A stretch of 20,173 nucleotides of DNA, from the NCBI RefSeq assembly GCF_000972705.2, contig NZ_LATL02000323.1, positions 1 to 20,173 of the forward strand. The letters are read 5' to 3'. Below are positions 14,437 to 20,173 of this stretch, one piece after another. Each line of letters opens with the position of its first letter. Position 1 is the stretch's first letter. The DNA comes from Limnoraphis robusta CS-951. Lineage in GTDB: Bacteria; Cyanobacteriota; Cyanobacteriia; Cyanobacteriales; Microcoleaceae. The notes beneath the pieces are model-generated. The model ran no database searches. It saw only the letters and a list, made by a program, of their open reading frames with translations, and was not told where the DNA came from. Position numbers and translations under genes: made by a program.

Positions 14437-14546
14437 ACTTACCAAATTTCTTGAAGATTGAGAATAAAACCCGGTAAAACATCTTCTCCCGATAACGTTG
14501 TTGGAGACTCTAACACCCGAACCTCTTGATTTTGACGATAAATTTC
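14437..14546 (-). pseudogene. 3' fragment of an Uma2 gene (duplicate of the gene at 15340)
   Basis: About 110 bp match 15338-15447 with only a handful of differences. Read on the minus strand, the fragment encodes EIYRQNQEVRVLESP, then TLSGEDVLPGFILNLQEIW and a stop, agreeing with the C-terminus of the 190-aa Uma2 protein at 31 of 35 positions. Everything upstream of that is missing: 14 bp later comes the stop codon of the DUF5615 gene. It has no start of its own and is a relic. Confidence 0.8.
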
Positions 14547-14560
14547 AAAACTTTTATCAA

Positions 14561-14911
14561 TTAGACCTTACGAATTCGGACAGTTGATGGTGTAATTACA
14601 GTAAAAGCACCGAATAATTCTTCTTCGTGTTGACTAATGACTTGAGAAACAATTTCAGCTTTGCGAGTTGTAGATAATCCAGATAATCGAATTAAGACAA
14701 CACCCGTAGCAATACGTCTCAAGCGAAATACTAATTCACCGAAATCTTTATCAACCGTTAACAAAACAGCATTCTCTTGATTTGCTAAATTTAGCACAGC
14801 ATCATCAGAAATTCCGGGTTCCATTTCCGCAATGTACCAGACTCGGTATTCTGCTAGTCGCAAGCGTTCAACAATCTGAGCATCTAAACCTTCATCAGCT
14901 ACAAATTTCAC
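14561..14911 (-). CDS. DUF5615 family PIN-like protein (putative toxin)
   Basis: DUF5615 proteins have a PIN-like RNase fold and are usually encoded just after a DUF433 gene, as here, suggesting the toxin half of a toxin-antitoxin pair. The 116-aa protein has the family acidic residues: D6-E7 in FVADEGLD, D36-D37 in ISDDAVLNLA, and D54 and D56 in LTVDKDFGEL. A C-terminal strand-helix follows. Its ATG overlaps the TGA of the DUF433 gene by 4 bp. Ribonuclease activity is inferred from the fold; all expected acidic positions are present, so it does not look decayed. Confidence 0.87.
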   Translation of the reverse strand: MKFVADEGLDAQIVERLRLAEYRVWYIAEMEPGISDDAVLNLANQENAVLLTVDKDFGELVFRLRRIATGVVLIRLSGLSTTRKAEIVSQVISQHEEELFGAFTVITPSTVRIRKV

Positions 14912-15153
14912 ACGGCTTTCTCCACAGGATAAATCACATCTGCTCTTAACGCTTCAACTGCAAATTTTAAAGCAGCTTGAATGGCTTCTGAGGTTAGTCG
15001 GGGATGAGAAGCAAGAATTTGTTCTGGGGTTTCACCAGAGGCGAGTTTTTCGAGAATTAACTCAACGGTTATTCGAGTACCAGCAATAACGGGTTTTCCC
15101 ATCATTACTTGCGGATCGGAAATGATTAACTGTTGGTGTGCTTCTATCATCAT
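14908..15153 (-). CDS. DUF433 family protein (putative antitoxin)
   Basis: The 81-aa protein is full length for DUF433, a small winged-helix-like family thought to be the antitoxin partner of DUF5615. It shows the consensus VMMGKPVIAGTRITVELILE followed by GETPEQILASHPRLTSEAIQ. The ATG at 15153 has GGAG 5 bp upstream; a second ATG follows directly. The stop overlaps the toxin start (ATGA), so the two are translationally coupled. Neutralisation of the partner and self-repression are inferred from family context. The spacer 15154-15274 upstream carries a HIP1 site and a segment repeated at 15980. Confidence 0.87.
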   Translation of the reverse strand: MMIEAHQQLIISDPQVMMGKPVIAGTRITVELILEKLASGETPEQILASHPRLTSEAIQAALKFAVEALRADVIYPVEKAV

Positions 15154-15217
15154 TTATTCTCCAGTTCTTATTAACAACAGTAGCACAAGTTTAGTTCGAT
15201 TCAATGAACATCACAGT

Positions 15218-15260
15218 CTGCGATCGCACTGTTCCCGGATTCTAACATTTCCTATTAAAT
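15218..15260. repeat. Repeat of the Uma2 upstream segment, copy A
   Basis: Starting with the HIP1 octamer, GCGATCGCA, TTCCCGGATT, TAACA and TATTA align with 15982-16018, with a few mismatches. The second copy lies upstream of the intact Uma2 gene, so this copy probably marks the former 5' flank of the truncated Uma2 copy. Confidence 0.5.
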
Positions 15261-15274
15261 TAACTTACCAATAA

Positions 15275-15336
15275 GTAGGGTGGGTGAGATTAACCAGTTA
15301 GTGTTTAAGCAATTAAATTATCGTTTCTCACCCTAC
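15275..15336. repeat. GTAGGGTGGGTGAGA palindromic element, copy 2
   Basis: Begins GTAGGGTGGGTGAGATTAAC and ends TTTCTCACCCTAC, so its ends are inverted repeats with a short gap. It lies 3 bp past the stop codon of the Uma2 gene at 15340. Its core matches the other two copies. Confidence 0.7.
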
Positions 15337-15339
15337 AAC

Positions 15340-15912
15340 TTACCAAATTTCTTGAAGATTGAGAATAAAAGCCGGTAAAACATCTTCTCCCGATAACATT
15401 GTTGGAGACTCTAACACCTGAACCTCTTGATTTGGGCGATAGATTTCGACTTGACGAGATTGAGGGTTAATTAACCATCCAAGACGAACACCATTCTCAA
15501 TATATTCTTGCATTTTATCTTGAAGTGTTTTTAAACTGTCACTCGCCGAACGCAATTCAATCACAAAATCAGGACATAAAGGAAGAAATTTTTGGCGTTG
15601 TTCCGCAGTTAAACTCTCCCAACGTTCTAACGTTATCCAAGCAGCATCAGGAGAACGATCTGCACCATTGGGGAGTTTAAAACCCGTAGAAGAATCAAAA
15701 ACTTTACCCAATTTATTTTCTTGATTCCAAAACCAAAGTTTAGCCGTTAATCCCGCATTATAGCTTCCCGTTTCTCCCCCCGTCGGTGACATGATGACTA
15801 AATCTCCATTATAATTTCGTTCAAATTTCAAATCCCGGTTATTCTGACAAAGCTGAAAGAATTGCTCATCTGTCAGTTCAATTGATTCTAGGTTCAAAGT
15901 GAAGTTTGTCAT
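15340..15912 (-). CDS. Uma2 family protein (PD-(D/E)XK nuclease fold), 190 aa
   Basis: A standard-length Uma2 (DUF820) protein. Visible core residues are D89 in SPDAAWI, D115 and E119 in CPDFVIELRS, and K133 in LQDKMQEY, followed by the GVRLGWLINP strand and the ending FILNLQEIW. The nuclease signature is complete. The ATG at 15912 starts MTNFTLNLESIELTDEQF, typical of the family. It is the intact parent of the 3' fragment at 14437. Cellular role unknown; a nuclease activity has been predicted from the fold. Confidence 0.9.
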   Translation of the reverse strand: MTNFTLNLESIELTDEQFFQLCQNNRDLKFERNYNGDLVIMSPTGGETGSYNAGLTAKLWFWNQENKLGKVFDSSTGFKLPNGADRSPDAAWITLERWESLTAEQRQKFLPLCPDFVIELRSASDSLKTLQDKMQEYIENGVRLGWLINPQSRQVEIYRPNQEVQVLESPTMLSGEDVLPAFILNLQEIW

Positions 15913-15959
15913 GGGGATGAATCAACTCAAGGCTATTTATTAGTATAAATTATAAGATA

Positions 15960-15990
15960 GGCGATCGCGAAGCGTGCCGGAGGCGATCGC
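15960..15990. repeat. Paired HIP1 repeat
   Basis: Two GCGATCGC octamers (15961-15968 and 15983-15990) flank the short spacer GAAGCGTGCCGGAG. HIP1-flanked short repeats like this recur in cyanobacterial genomes. It lies about 50 bp upstream of the Uma2 start, and its right half begins copy B of the repeat described at 15218. The rest of 15991-16090 shows no further feature. Confidence 0.6.
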
Positions 15991-16090
15991 AATTTTCCCG
16001 GATTATAACAATTTCTATTAACAACGTAACCCCCTTATTTCCACATCTATGCAACATAAGTATGCTCCTACATTTCAGTCCTCAAACTTG

Positions 16091-16831
16091 CTAAACTTCC
16101 GGTTCAATTCCTGCGGCTCTTAATTGTGCTGCTAGTCGTTCGGCTCTTGTTTCTGCTCGTTCTGCTCGTTCATTTCCTGTTAACAATAAATTCCCTTGAG
16201 CATCCCACCATCGCAACCAGGGAGCCGTTAAGTTTTGATATTGACCTTCCCAAATTCCCAGTTCTACTTCTAAGGGTGCAATCAAATAATGACCCCGCTC
16301 ATTCGGTGTTAATAATTCATATTCACCGCCAACTAAATAATAAACTTCAACGCTGGCTTTTTTGACTTCATAAATCCCATAAAAGGCGGGACGAATGATC
16401 TGTTCATAAACCCAGAATTTTCCGGGTTTTTGTTCAGCAGACTCTAAACGGGAAAGAGGGGTTTTATCCCGTTCTTCTCGTCCATCTCCCGATACAAACT
16501 CTAAGACAATTAACGGCGCGATTAATTCTCGCCATAACACATAAGAACGCCGAAATTCACCGTCTAGCGTGGGCGGAACATTGGGAACATAAAACCAGTC
16601 GGGAGCAATAGCACCTCGTTCGGGGGGGTCTGTCATCCGCCAGTAAATACCGCAGTCTTGACCGATACAATATTGTCCGTCTGAATGTCGTTTTTGTAAG
16701 ACAGGTTCAATAGAGTCAGTTAGCAGAATGCTTTGGGGATGTTCTTGGAAGTTTTTCACAAAAGTACCATCCGACTCTGGGAGTTGAGTATGGTCGGGAA
16801 AAGCGGTTAGTTCGTTGACGGTAGCAGTCAT
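16091..16831 (-). CDS. Uma2 family protein with C-terminal charged coiled coil, 246 aa
   Basis: The frame is open to a TTG at 16843, but the ATG at 16831 (MTATVNELTAFPDHT) is preferred. The larger Uma2 subtype shows AIAPDWFYVPNV, APLIVLEFVSGDGREERDKT, GKFWVYEQIIRPAFYGIYE and APWLRWWDAQG. The D of APDW, E of LEFVS and later K are the likely PD-(D/E)XK residues. The tail ERAERAETRAERLAAQLRAA is a short charged coiled coil ending in GIEPEV, as is common in cyanobacterial members. There is no clear ribosome binding site. It is the third Uma2 protein within 3.2 kb. Confidence 0.88.
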   Translation of the reverse strand: MTATVNELTAFPDHTQLPESDGTFVKNFQEHPQSILLTDSIEPVLQKRHSDGQYCIGQDCGIYWRMTDPPERGAIAPDWFYVPNVPPTLDGEFRRSYVLWRELIAPLIVLEFVSGDGREERDKTPLSRLESAEQKPGKFWVYEQIIRPAFYGIYEVKKASVEVYYLVGGEYELLTPNERGHYLIAPLEVELGIWEGQYQNLTAPWLRWWDAQGNLLLTGNERAERAETRAERLAAQLRAAGIEPEV

Positions 16832-16904
16832 ATTTAAAGACAAATCTACTATTTTCGTAGTTTAGCAATCCCCATTAAAAAAGACAATATCACTTTATCA
16901 GTAA

Positions 16905-16970
16905 GTAGGGTAGGTGAGATTAACAAGTTAATGTTTAACCAATTAAATTATCGTTTCTCACCCACCCTAC
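16905..16970. repeat. GTAGGGTGGGTGAGA palindromic element, copy 3
   Basis: The best-preserved copy: GTAGGGTAGGTGAGA at 16905-16919 and TCTCACCCACCCTAC at 16956-16970 are inverted repeats with 14 of 15 positions matching. It ends 2 bp before the stop codon of the HicB-like gene. Confidence 0.75.
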
Positions 16971-16972
16971 AA

Positions 16973-17188
16973 TTAAGTAGAAATTAAACGTTTTTTCGGT
17001 TCGGGAATGGTTCGCCCTAATTCTTGAGCCGTTTTGATCCACTCTTGCATGATCACTTCTACATTTTGCAACGCTTCCTGATAGGTTGAACCATCAGCCA
17101 TACATCCGGGGAGTTCGGGAACTTCTGCAATAAACGCTTCATCTTCTGAACTCCAGAAAAGGATTATTTCATAATAATGTCTTGTCAT
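16973..17188 (-). CDS. HicB-like antitoxin family protein, solitary
   Basis: HicB-type proteins have a partly degraded RNase H fold and usually neutralise the mRNA-cleaving HicA toxin. The 71-aa protein shows YYEIILFWSSEDEAFIAEVP, ELPGCMADGSTYQEALQNVE and EWIKTAQELG, followed by IPEPKKRL, all family-typical. The ATG at 17188 is chosen over a TTG at 17212, which would add eight unrelated residues. No hicA lies within reach: the neighbours are a response regulator gene 29 bp upstream and the palindromic element downstream. There is no separate DNA-binding domain. It may be an orphan antitoxin. Confidence 0.85.
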   Translation of the reverse strand: MTRHYYEIILFWSSEDEAFIAEVPELPGCMADGSTYQEALQNVEVIMQEWIKTAQELGRTIPEPKKRLIST

Positions 17189-17217
17189 ATTAATCAGTAA
17201 AACTTGAATCAATAATT

Positions 17218-18300
17218 CTAGGAAAATTCATTTTTTAGATGATTATAAAGCTCCTGAACATTTAGTGGTCGAGTGGTATTACCCGAACGAATGTAAAATT
17301 CAGGGATTGTAGATTCTCCTTTCATAAAAACAGGCATTAAGGATTTTTTGACTTCTACAGCACAAACATTCTTTCCATTAATAATTTCAAATCTAATCCT
17401 AATTAGCCGCATTATTGCTGAGTCAAAATGTGTTGTGATCAGCTCGACAAGTTTTTGCTGAAAGCCGTCAATAGATTTCTTCTTCAGCAGCGAGATATCT
17501 TTTTCTAAACCGAATATATTTCCATCATCTTCTACTCCAATAATCAATGTTCCCCCATCAGAGTTAAGAAAGCCAGCAATAGTTTTTAGAACATTAAAGC
17601 AAAGCTTTTTATTCTGACAATCCTGTTTGACATCCCATTGTAATGTACTTTTGAATTCTAGAGTCTGGTTTTCTGGGAGTGACACAAGTTCAGAGATGGG
17701 TCGGTAGTCGCCTATTTTGCGAATTGTTGTTAAGAAACGCCGCAGCTTTCGATCTTCAATACGCTTTTCTAGAGCTTCTTTTGTTTCTGCTGCATCAATA
17801 ACAAATTTATTAACAACAGCAATATATTGACCCAAATAATCATTCTCTAGTTCTTCTATATTTTCATTAATCCATTGTTCATTTTGAAGATTTCCCCATT
17901 GATTAAAATAGGCGATCGCTTCTTGAATAGAATCGTGAAGTGCTTCAAAGACATTACCCCGCATATTCTTTGAGATGTAATCCCACGCTCCCATCTTGAA
18001 GGCTTTTCGACAATCAAAAACGGTATCATTTGCAGTTAAAATAATGACCACAGAACTGAGATTTAGTTCTTTAACTTGTTCGAGAATATCAAAACCACTG
18101 TCATCTTTTTCCATTCTCATATCTGCAATAATGACATCAAATGGATCGGACAGTTTTTGACGAGCTTGTTCAACATTAGAAGCAGTTTCAAGATTATGAT
18201 AACCAAAATCTTCAAGCCACTCCTGCAACTCATTCATAAACCGAGGATTGTCCTCAACCAGCAGTAAATGAACATTTTCAGTGTTTTTTGTACTTTCCAT
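17218..18300 (-). CDS. Response regulator with AlbA_2 (Schlafen-type) output domain
   Basis: The 360-aa protein joins a receiver domain (about residues 10-125) to an AlbA_2 domain (about 205-355). Receiver residues are complete: E16-D17, phospho-acceptor D60 in DVIIADMRM, T89 in ILTAND and K111 in YISK. The linker (about 130-200) is helical with a charged stretch (ETKEALEKRIEDRKLRRFL). The AlbA_2 part shows ENQTLEFKSTLQWD, AGFLNSDGGTLIIGVEDDG and EFYIRSGNTTRPL, the hallmarks of the Schlafen AlbA_2 family, which is tied to nucleic-acid binding or cleavage. Its ATG lies 11 bp after the kinase stop, so the kinase is almost surely its cognate partner. Output activity and trigger are unknown. Confidence 0.88.
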   Translation of the reverse strand: MESTKNTENVHLLLVEDNPRFMNELQEWLEDFGYHNLETASNVEQARQKLSDPFDVIIADMRMEKDDSGFDILEQVKELNLSSVVIILTANDTVFDCRKAFKMGAWDYISKNMRGNVFEALHDSIQEAIAYFNQWGNLQNEQWINENIEELENDYLGQYIAVVNKFVIDAAETKEALEKRIEDRKLRRFLTTIRKIGDYRPISELVSLPENQTLEFKSTLQWDVKQDCQNKKLCFNVLKTIAGFLNSDGGTLIIGVEDDGNIFGLEKDISLLKKKSIDGFQQKLVELITTHFDSAIMRLIRIRFEIINGKNVCAVEVKKSLMPVFMKGESTIPEFYIRSGNTTRPLNVQELYNHLKNEFS

Positions 18301-18311
18301 TTTGAGTTTAC

Positions 18312-20173
18312 CTATGTGTAAGGAATATAAATTTCAAATCTTGCTCCACTTTCTCCAGTTTCCGAAATATGACCTTGCATTTTCGCTAAAGTTTTACGAA
18401 TAATAAAAAGTCCTAAACCACTGCCTTTTCCTTCTTTTGATGTGGTTTGGAGAGGTTGAAATATCCAATCTTTTCTATCATCTGGAACACCTTTGCCATT
18501 ATCATAAAACTGAATATGTAAGTATTTTTGTTGACCTGGAATAGTCATTCCTCGAATTCCGGGCGGATTTATTGCATCCTCTGACTTAATATAAATTTCT
18601 AAATTCTCTTTCTCTACATTGTGCTTGATAGAATTTTCAACTAACTCATTTAATGCACTTTTAATTTTTTCCTCATCGCTGTTAAATTCTGATTCACTAT
18701 TCTGAATATCCAGATAAATAGAAGCATTATCAAGCTTGGAAGTCTCCGCCCACTTTTTAAACAATTCTTTGACTTGGAATCGAGATTTCCGAATTGTGAT
18801 TCCTTCATTAATTGCTTTTAAATCGTTCAAAGCATTTTGAGTATATTCCAGTTGTTCTAGAAGCTTTTCAAATTTAGAATATTGTGAGTCATTTTTGTCA
18901 ATTTTTCGGATGGCGCGTCTGGTTTTTGACTCCAGAATTGCCAGTTGATTATTTACAAAATCTGAGATATCGTGAGCCGTTTTAGAAACAATATGGATAA
19001 TGGCTGAATAGTTATCTGCTGGTATAGATTGAATTTCAGCTTGTTGTTGCTCTCGACGAATTTGAATTTCATCTAAGATGCGATCAATTTCCTGAACAAT
19101 TTGATTCAAGAGAGGATATTCCCCATCGGAGACGCGCAATATTCTATAAGCAATGCTTTTCAAAATGTTAACCTCATTGGCAATTTTATGATACATCGCC
19201 CGGTTTAACATTTCGGTATCGCTCAAACTGCTTTTAGAATCTGTTGCAAACATCTCAAAATAATCTTGCTCACTCAAGTTTAATGTTAACATTTCATACG
19301 CCTGAGCATAGCGAGGGGAATCCTCTGTAAATTCCTGAAGCATCTTAGTTGCACGTTCACTATAGGGATCGTTTGCTAGAATACTTCTGGCACTATACAA
19401 TAAAGTTTTTTCTTTGTCACTAGAATTGTTGATGGCTTCTTCAAAATACTGATCCCCTTGGGGGCGCTCTTGGATAGCATAATGTAGTCTTCCCAAAGTG
19501 ATACGAATAACATTGGCATGGTAGGGTTGAAGCTCATCTATATTAATTTGTTGAAGTTGAGAGATAGCCTCGGAATAGCGCTCTAAGTTTTCCAAGGAAC
19601 GAGCATAAATAAATAATGCGTAATTGTCGGGGTAGAGAGCAGTAGAACGTTCCAGAACAGTACAAGCTTTCTCATAATTTTTAGTTTTCAACAGAGCTTT
19701 TCCATAATAAACCAAAATTTTAGTATTATTTGGCTCAATTTGTAATGCTTGTTCATAATATTGCAGTGCTTGTTCATGTTTTCCAGTCCGACTGAGAATA
19801 TTAGCATAGCGAGTTAGAGTTCTGAAATTATCAGGTGCGAGTTGTAAAGCTTTCTCTAAAGTTGATATCGCTTTTCGGTATTCTCCATTTTGGCTGAGAA
19901 CATTGGCGTAGCTGTTTAGAGTTCTGACATCATCAGGTTCAAGTTCTAAAGCTTTCTCTAAAGTGGTAATCGCTTTTTCTGTTTCTCCAATTTTTCTTAG
20001 AATGTCGGCATAGTTGGTTAGACTTATGACATCATTAGGTTCAAGTTCTAAAGCTTTCTCATAAGTTGATATCGCTTTTCGGTATTCTCCATTTTGGCTG
20101 AGAACATTGGCGTAGCTGGCTAGAGTTCTGGCATTATTAGGTTCGAGTTGTAATAATTTCTCAAAAGTTGATA
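18312..20173 (-). CDS. TPR-repeat histidine kinase (5' end outside the window)
   Basis: The frame stays open without a stop to the right edge, so at least 619 C-terminal residues are visible and the start lies outside; an internal TTG at 19715 is not the real start. From the edge inward come about six 34-aa TPR units (consensus EKALELEPDD, then YANVLSQNGEYRKAI), further helical repeats, then a phospho-acceptor helix with SKTAHDISDFVNNQLA (His codon at 18972-18974). The HATPase domain has N box ELVENSIKHN, G1 DNGKGVP and G2 GSGLGLFII. There is no membrane helix in the visible part, so it is a cytoplasmic sensor kinase, presumably triggered through TPR-bound proteins. It is followed by its response regulator. 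Confidence 0.9.
   Translation of the reverse strand, partial: STFEKLLQLEPNNARTLASYANVLSQNGEYRKAISTYEKALELEPNDVISLTNYADILRKIGETEKAITTLEKALELEPDDVRTLNSYANVLSQNGEYRKAISTLEKALQLAPDNFRTLTRYANILSRTGKHEQALQYYEQALQIEPNNTKILVYYGKALLKTKNYEKACTVLERSTALYPDNYALFIYARSLENLERYSEAISQLQQINIDELQPYHANVIRITLGRLHYAIQERPQGDQYFEEAINNSSDKEKTLLYSARSILANDPYSERATKMLQEFTEDSPRYAQAYEMLTLNLSEQDYFEMFATDSKSSLSDTEMLNRAMYHKIANEVNILKSIAYRILRVSDGEYPLLNQIVQEIDRILDEIQIRREQQQAEIQSIPADNYSAIIHIVSKTAHDISDFVNNQLAILESKTRRAIRKIDKNDSQYSKFEKLLEQLEYTQNALNDLKAINEGITIRKSRFQVKELFKKWAETSKLDNASIYLDIQNSESEFNSDEEKIKSALNELVENSIKHNVEKENLEIYIKSEDAINPPGIRGMTIPGQQKYLHIQFYDNGKGVPDDRKDWIFQPLQTTSKEGKGSGLGLFIIRKTLAKMQGHISETGESGARFEIYIPYT
19662..20173. repeat. 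Tandem 102-bp TPR-coding repeats
   Basis: Five consecutive 102-bp units code for 34-residue TPR motifs. Units 1 and 3 from the right edge share an exact 56-bp identity (19859-19914 and 20063-20118) with a 204-bp period, showing recent duplication or homogenisation of a two-unit block. The array probably continues beyond the window. Confidence 0.8.

Noticed and set aside
14373..16970. The three palindromic copies as a CRISPR array
   Set aside because: They are spaced by genes, have divergent ends, and lack uniform short spacers or cas genes.
19716..20173. Kinase beginning at the internal TTG at 19715
   Set aside because: The same frame continues upstream without a stop through at least four further TPR units to the window edge.

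Overview
The window is chromosomal DNA from a cyanobacterium, probably a filamentous, Oscillatoriales-like one (the order is a guess). The HIP1 octamer GCGATCGC recurs in genes and spacers throughout. Families typical of cyanobacteria also point this way: several Uma2 proteins, the TIGR02587/TIGR02588 pair, heptamer tandem repeats, and GTAGGGTGGG-type palindromic mini-elements. I see no tRNA, rRNA or CRISPR array.

Left part (1-3412): a zone of insertion-sequence turnover around hisB. A degenerate tnpB 3' end with its right-end hairpin (about 1-222) is followed by an intact stand-alone tnpB (272-1489) with left-end and right-end hairpins. That element ends five bases before an unknown membrane protein with one EF-hand-like loop. 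hisB (minus strand, TTG start) follows. Next comes an internally deleted, frameshifted tnpB mini-element, which abuts the 3' end and terminal repeat of an ISL3-type transposase.

Middle part (3455-13590): mostly single-copy genes. On the minus strand are a secreted His-rich protein, an unknown 296-aa protein, a lipoprotein and a membrane-anchored protein. A 145-bp mini-element and a heptamer repeat array lie beside the last of these. On the plus strand, a subtilisin-like protease with a C-terminal multi-helix membrane domain sits 3 bp ahead of a 71-aa protein. Facing them is the overlapping TIGR02587/TIGR02588 pair. After a roughly 500-bp spacer with an orphan minus-strand terminator come an AGCS-type sodium:amino-acid symporter, a Dps-family ferritin and a rhomboid protease.

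Right part (13678-20173): an accessory region entirely on the minus strand. It holds three Uma2-family proteins, a 3' fragment of a fourth, a DUF433/DUF5615 toxin-antitoxin pair and a solitary HicB-like protein. Three copies of one GTAGGGTGGGTGAGA palindromic element lie at gene 3' ends. Flanking repeats suggest the toxin-antitoxin pair replaced most of a duplicated Uma2 gene. The window ends in a two-gene signalling module: a soluble TPR histidine kinase (running off the right edge) and a response regulator whose output domain is a Schlafen-type AlbA_2 domain. This module is the best candidate for an undescribed system.
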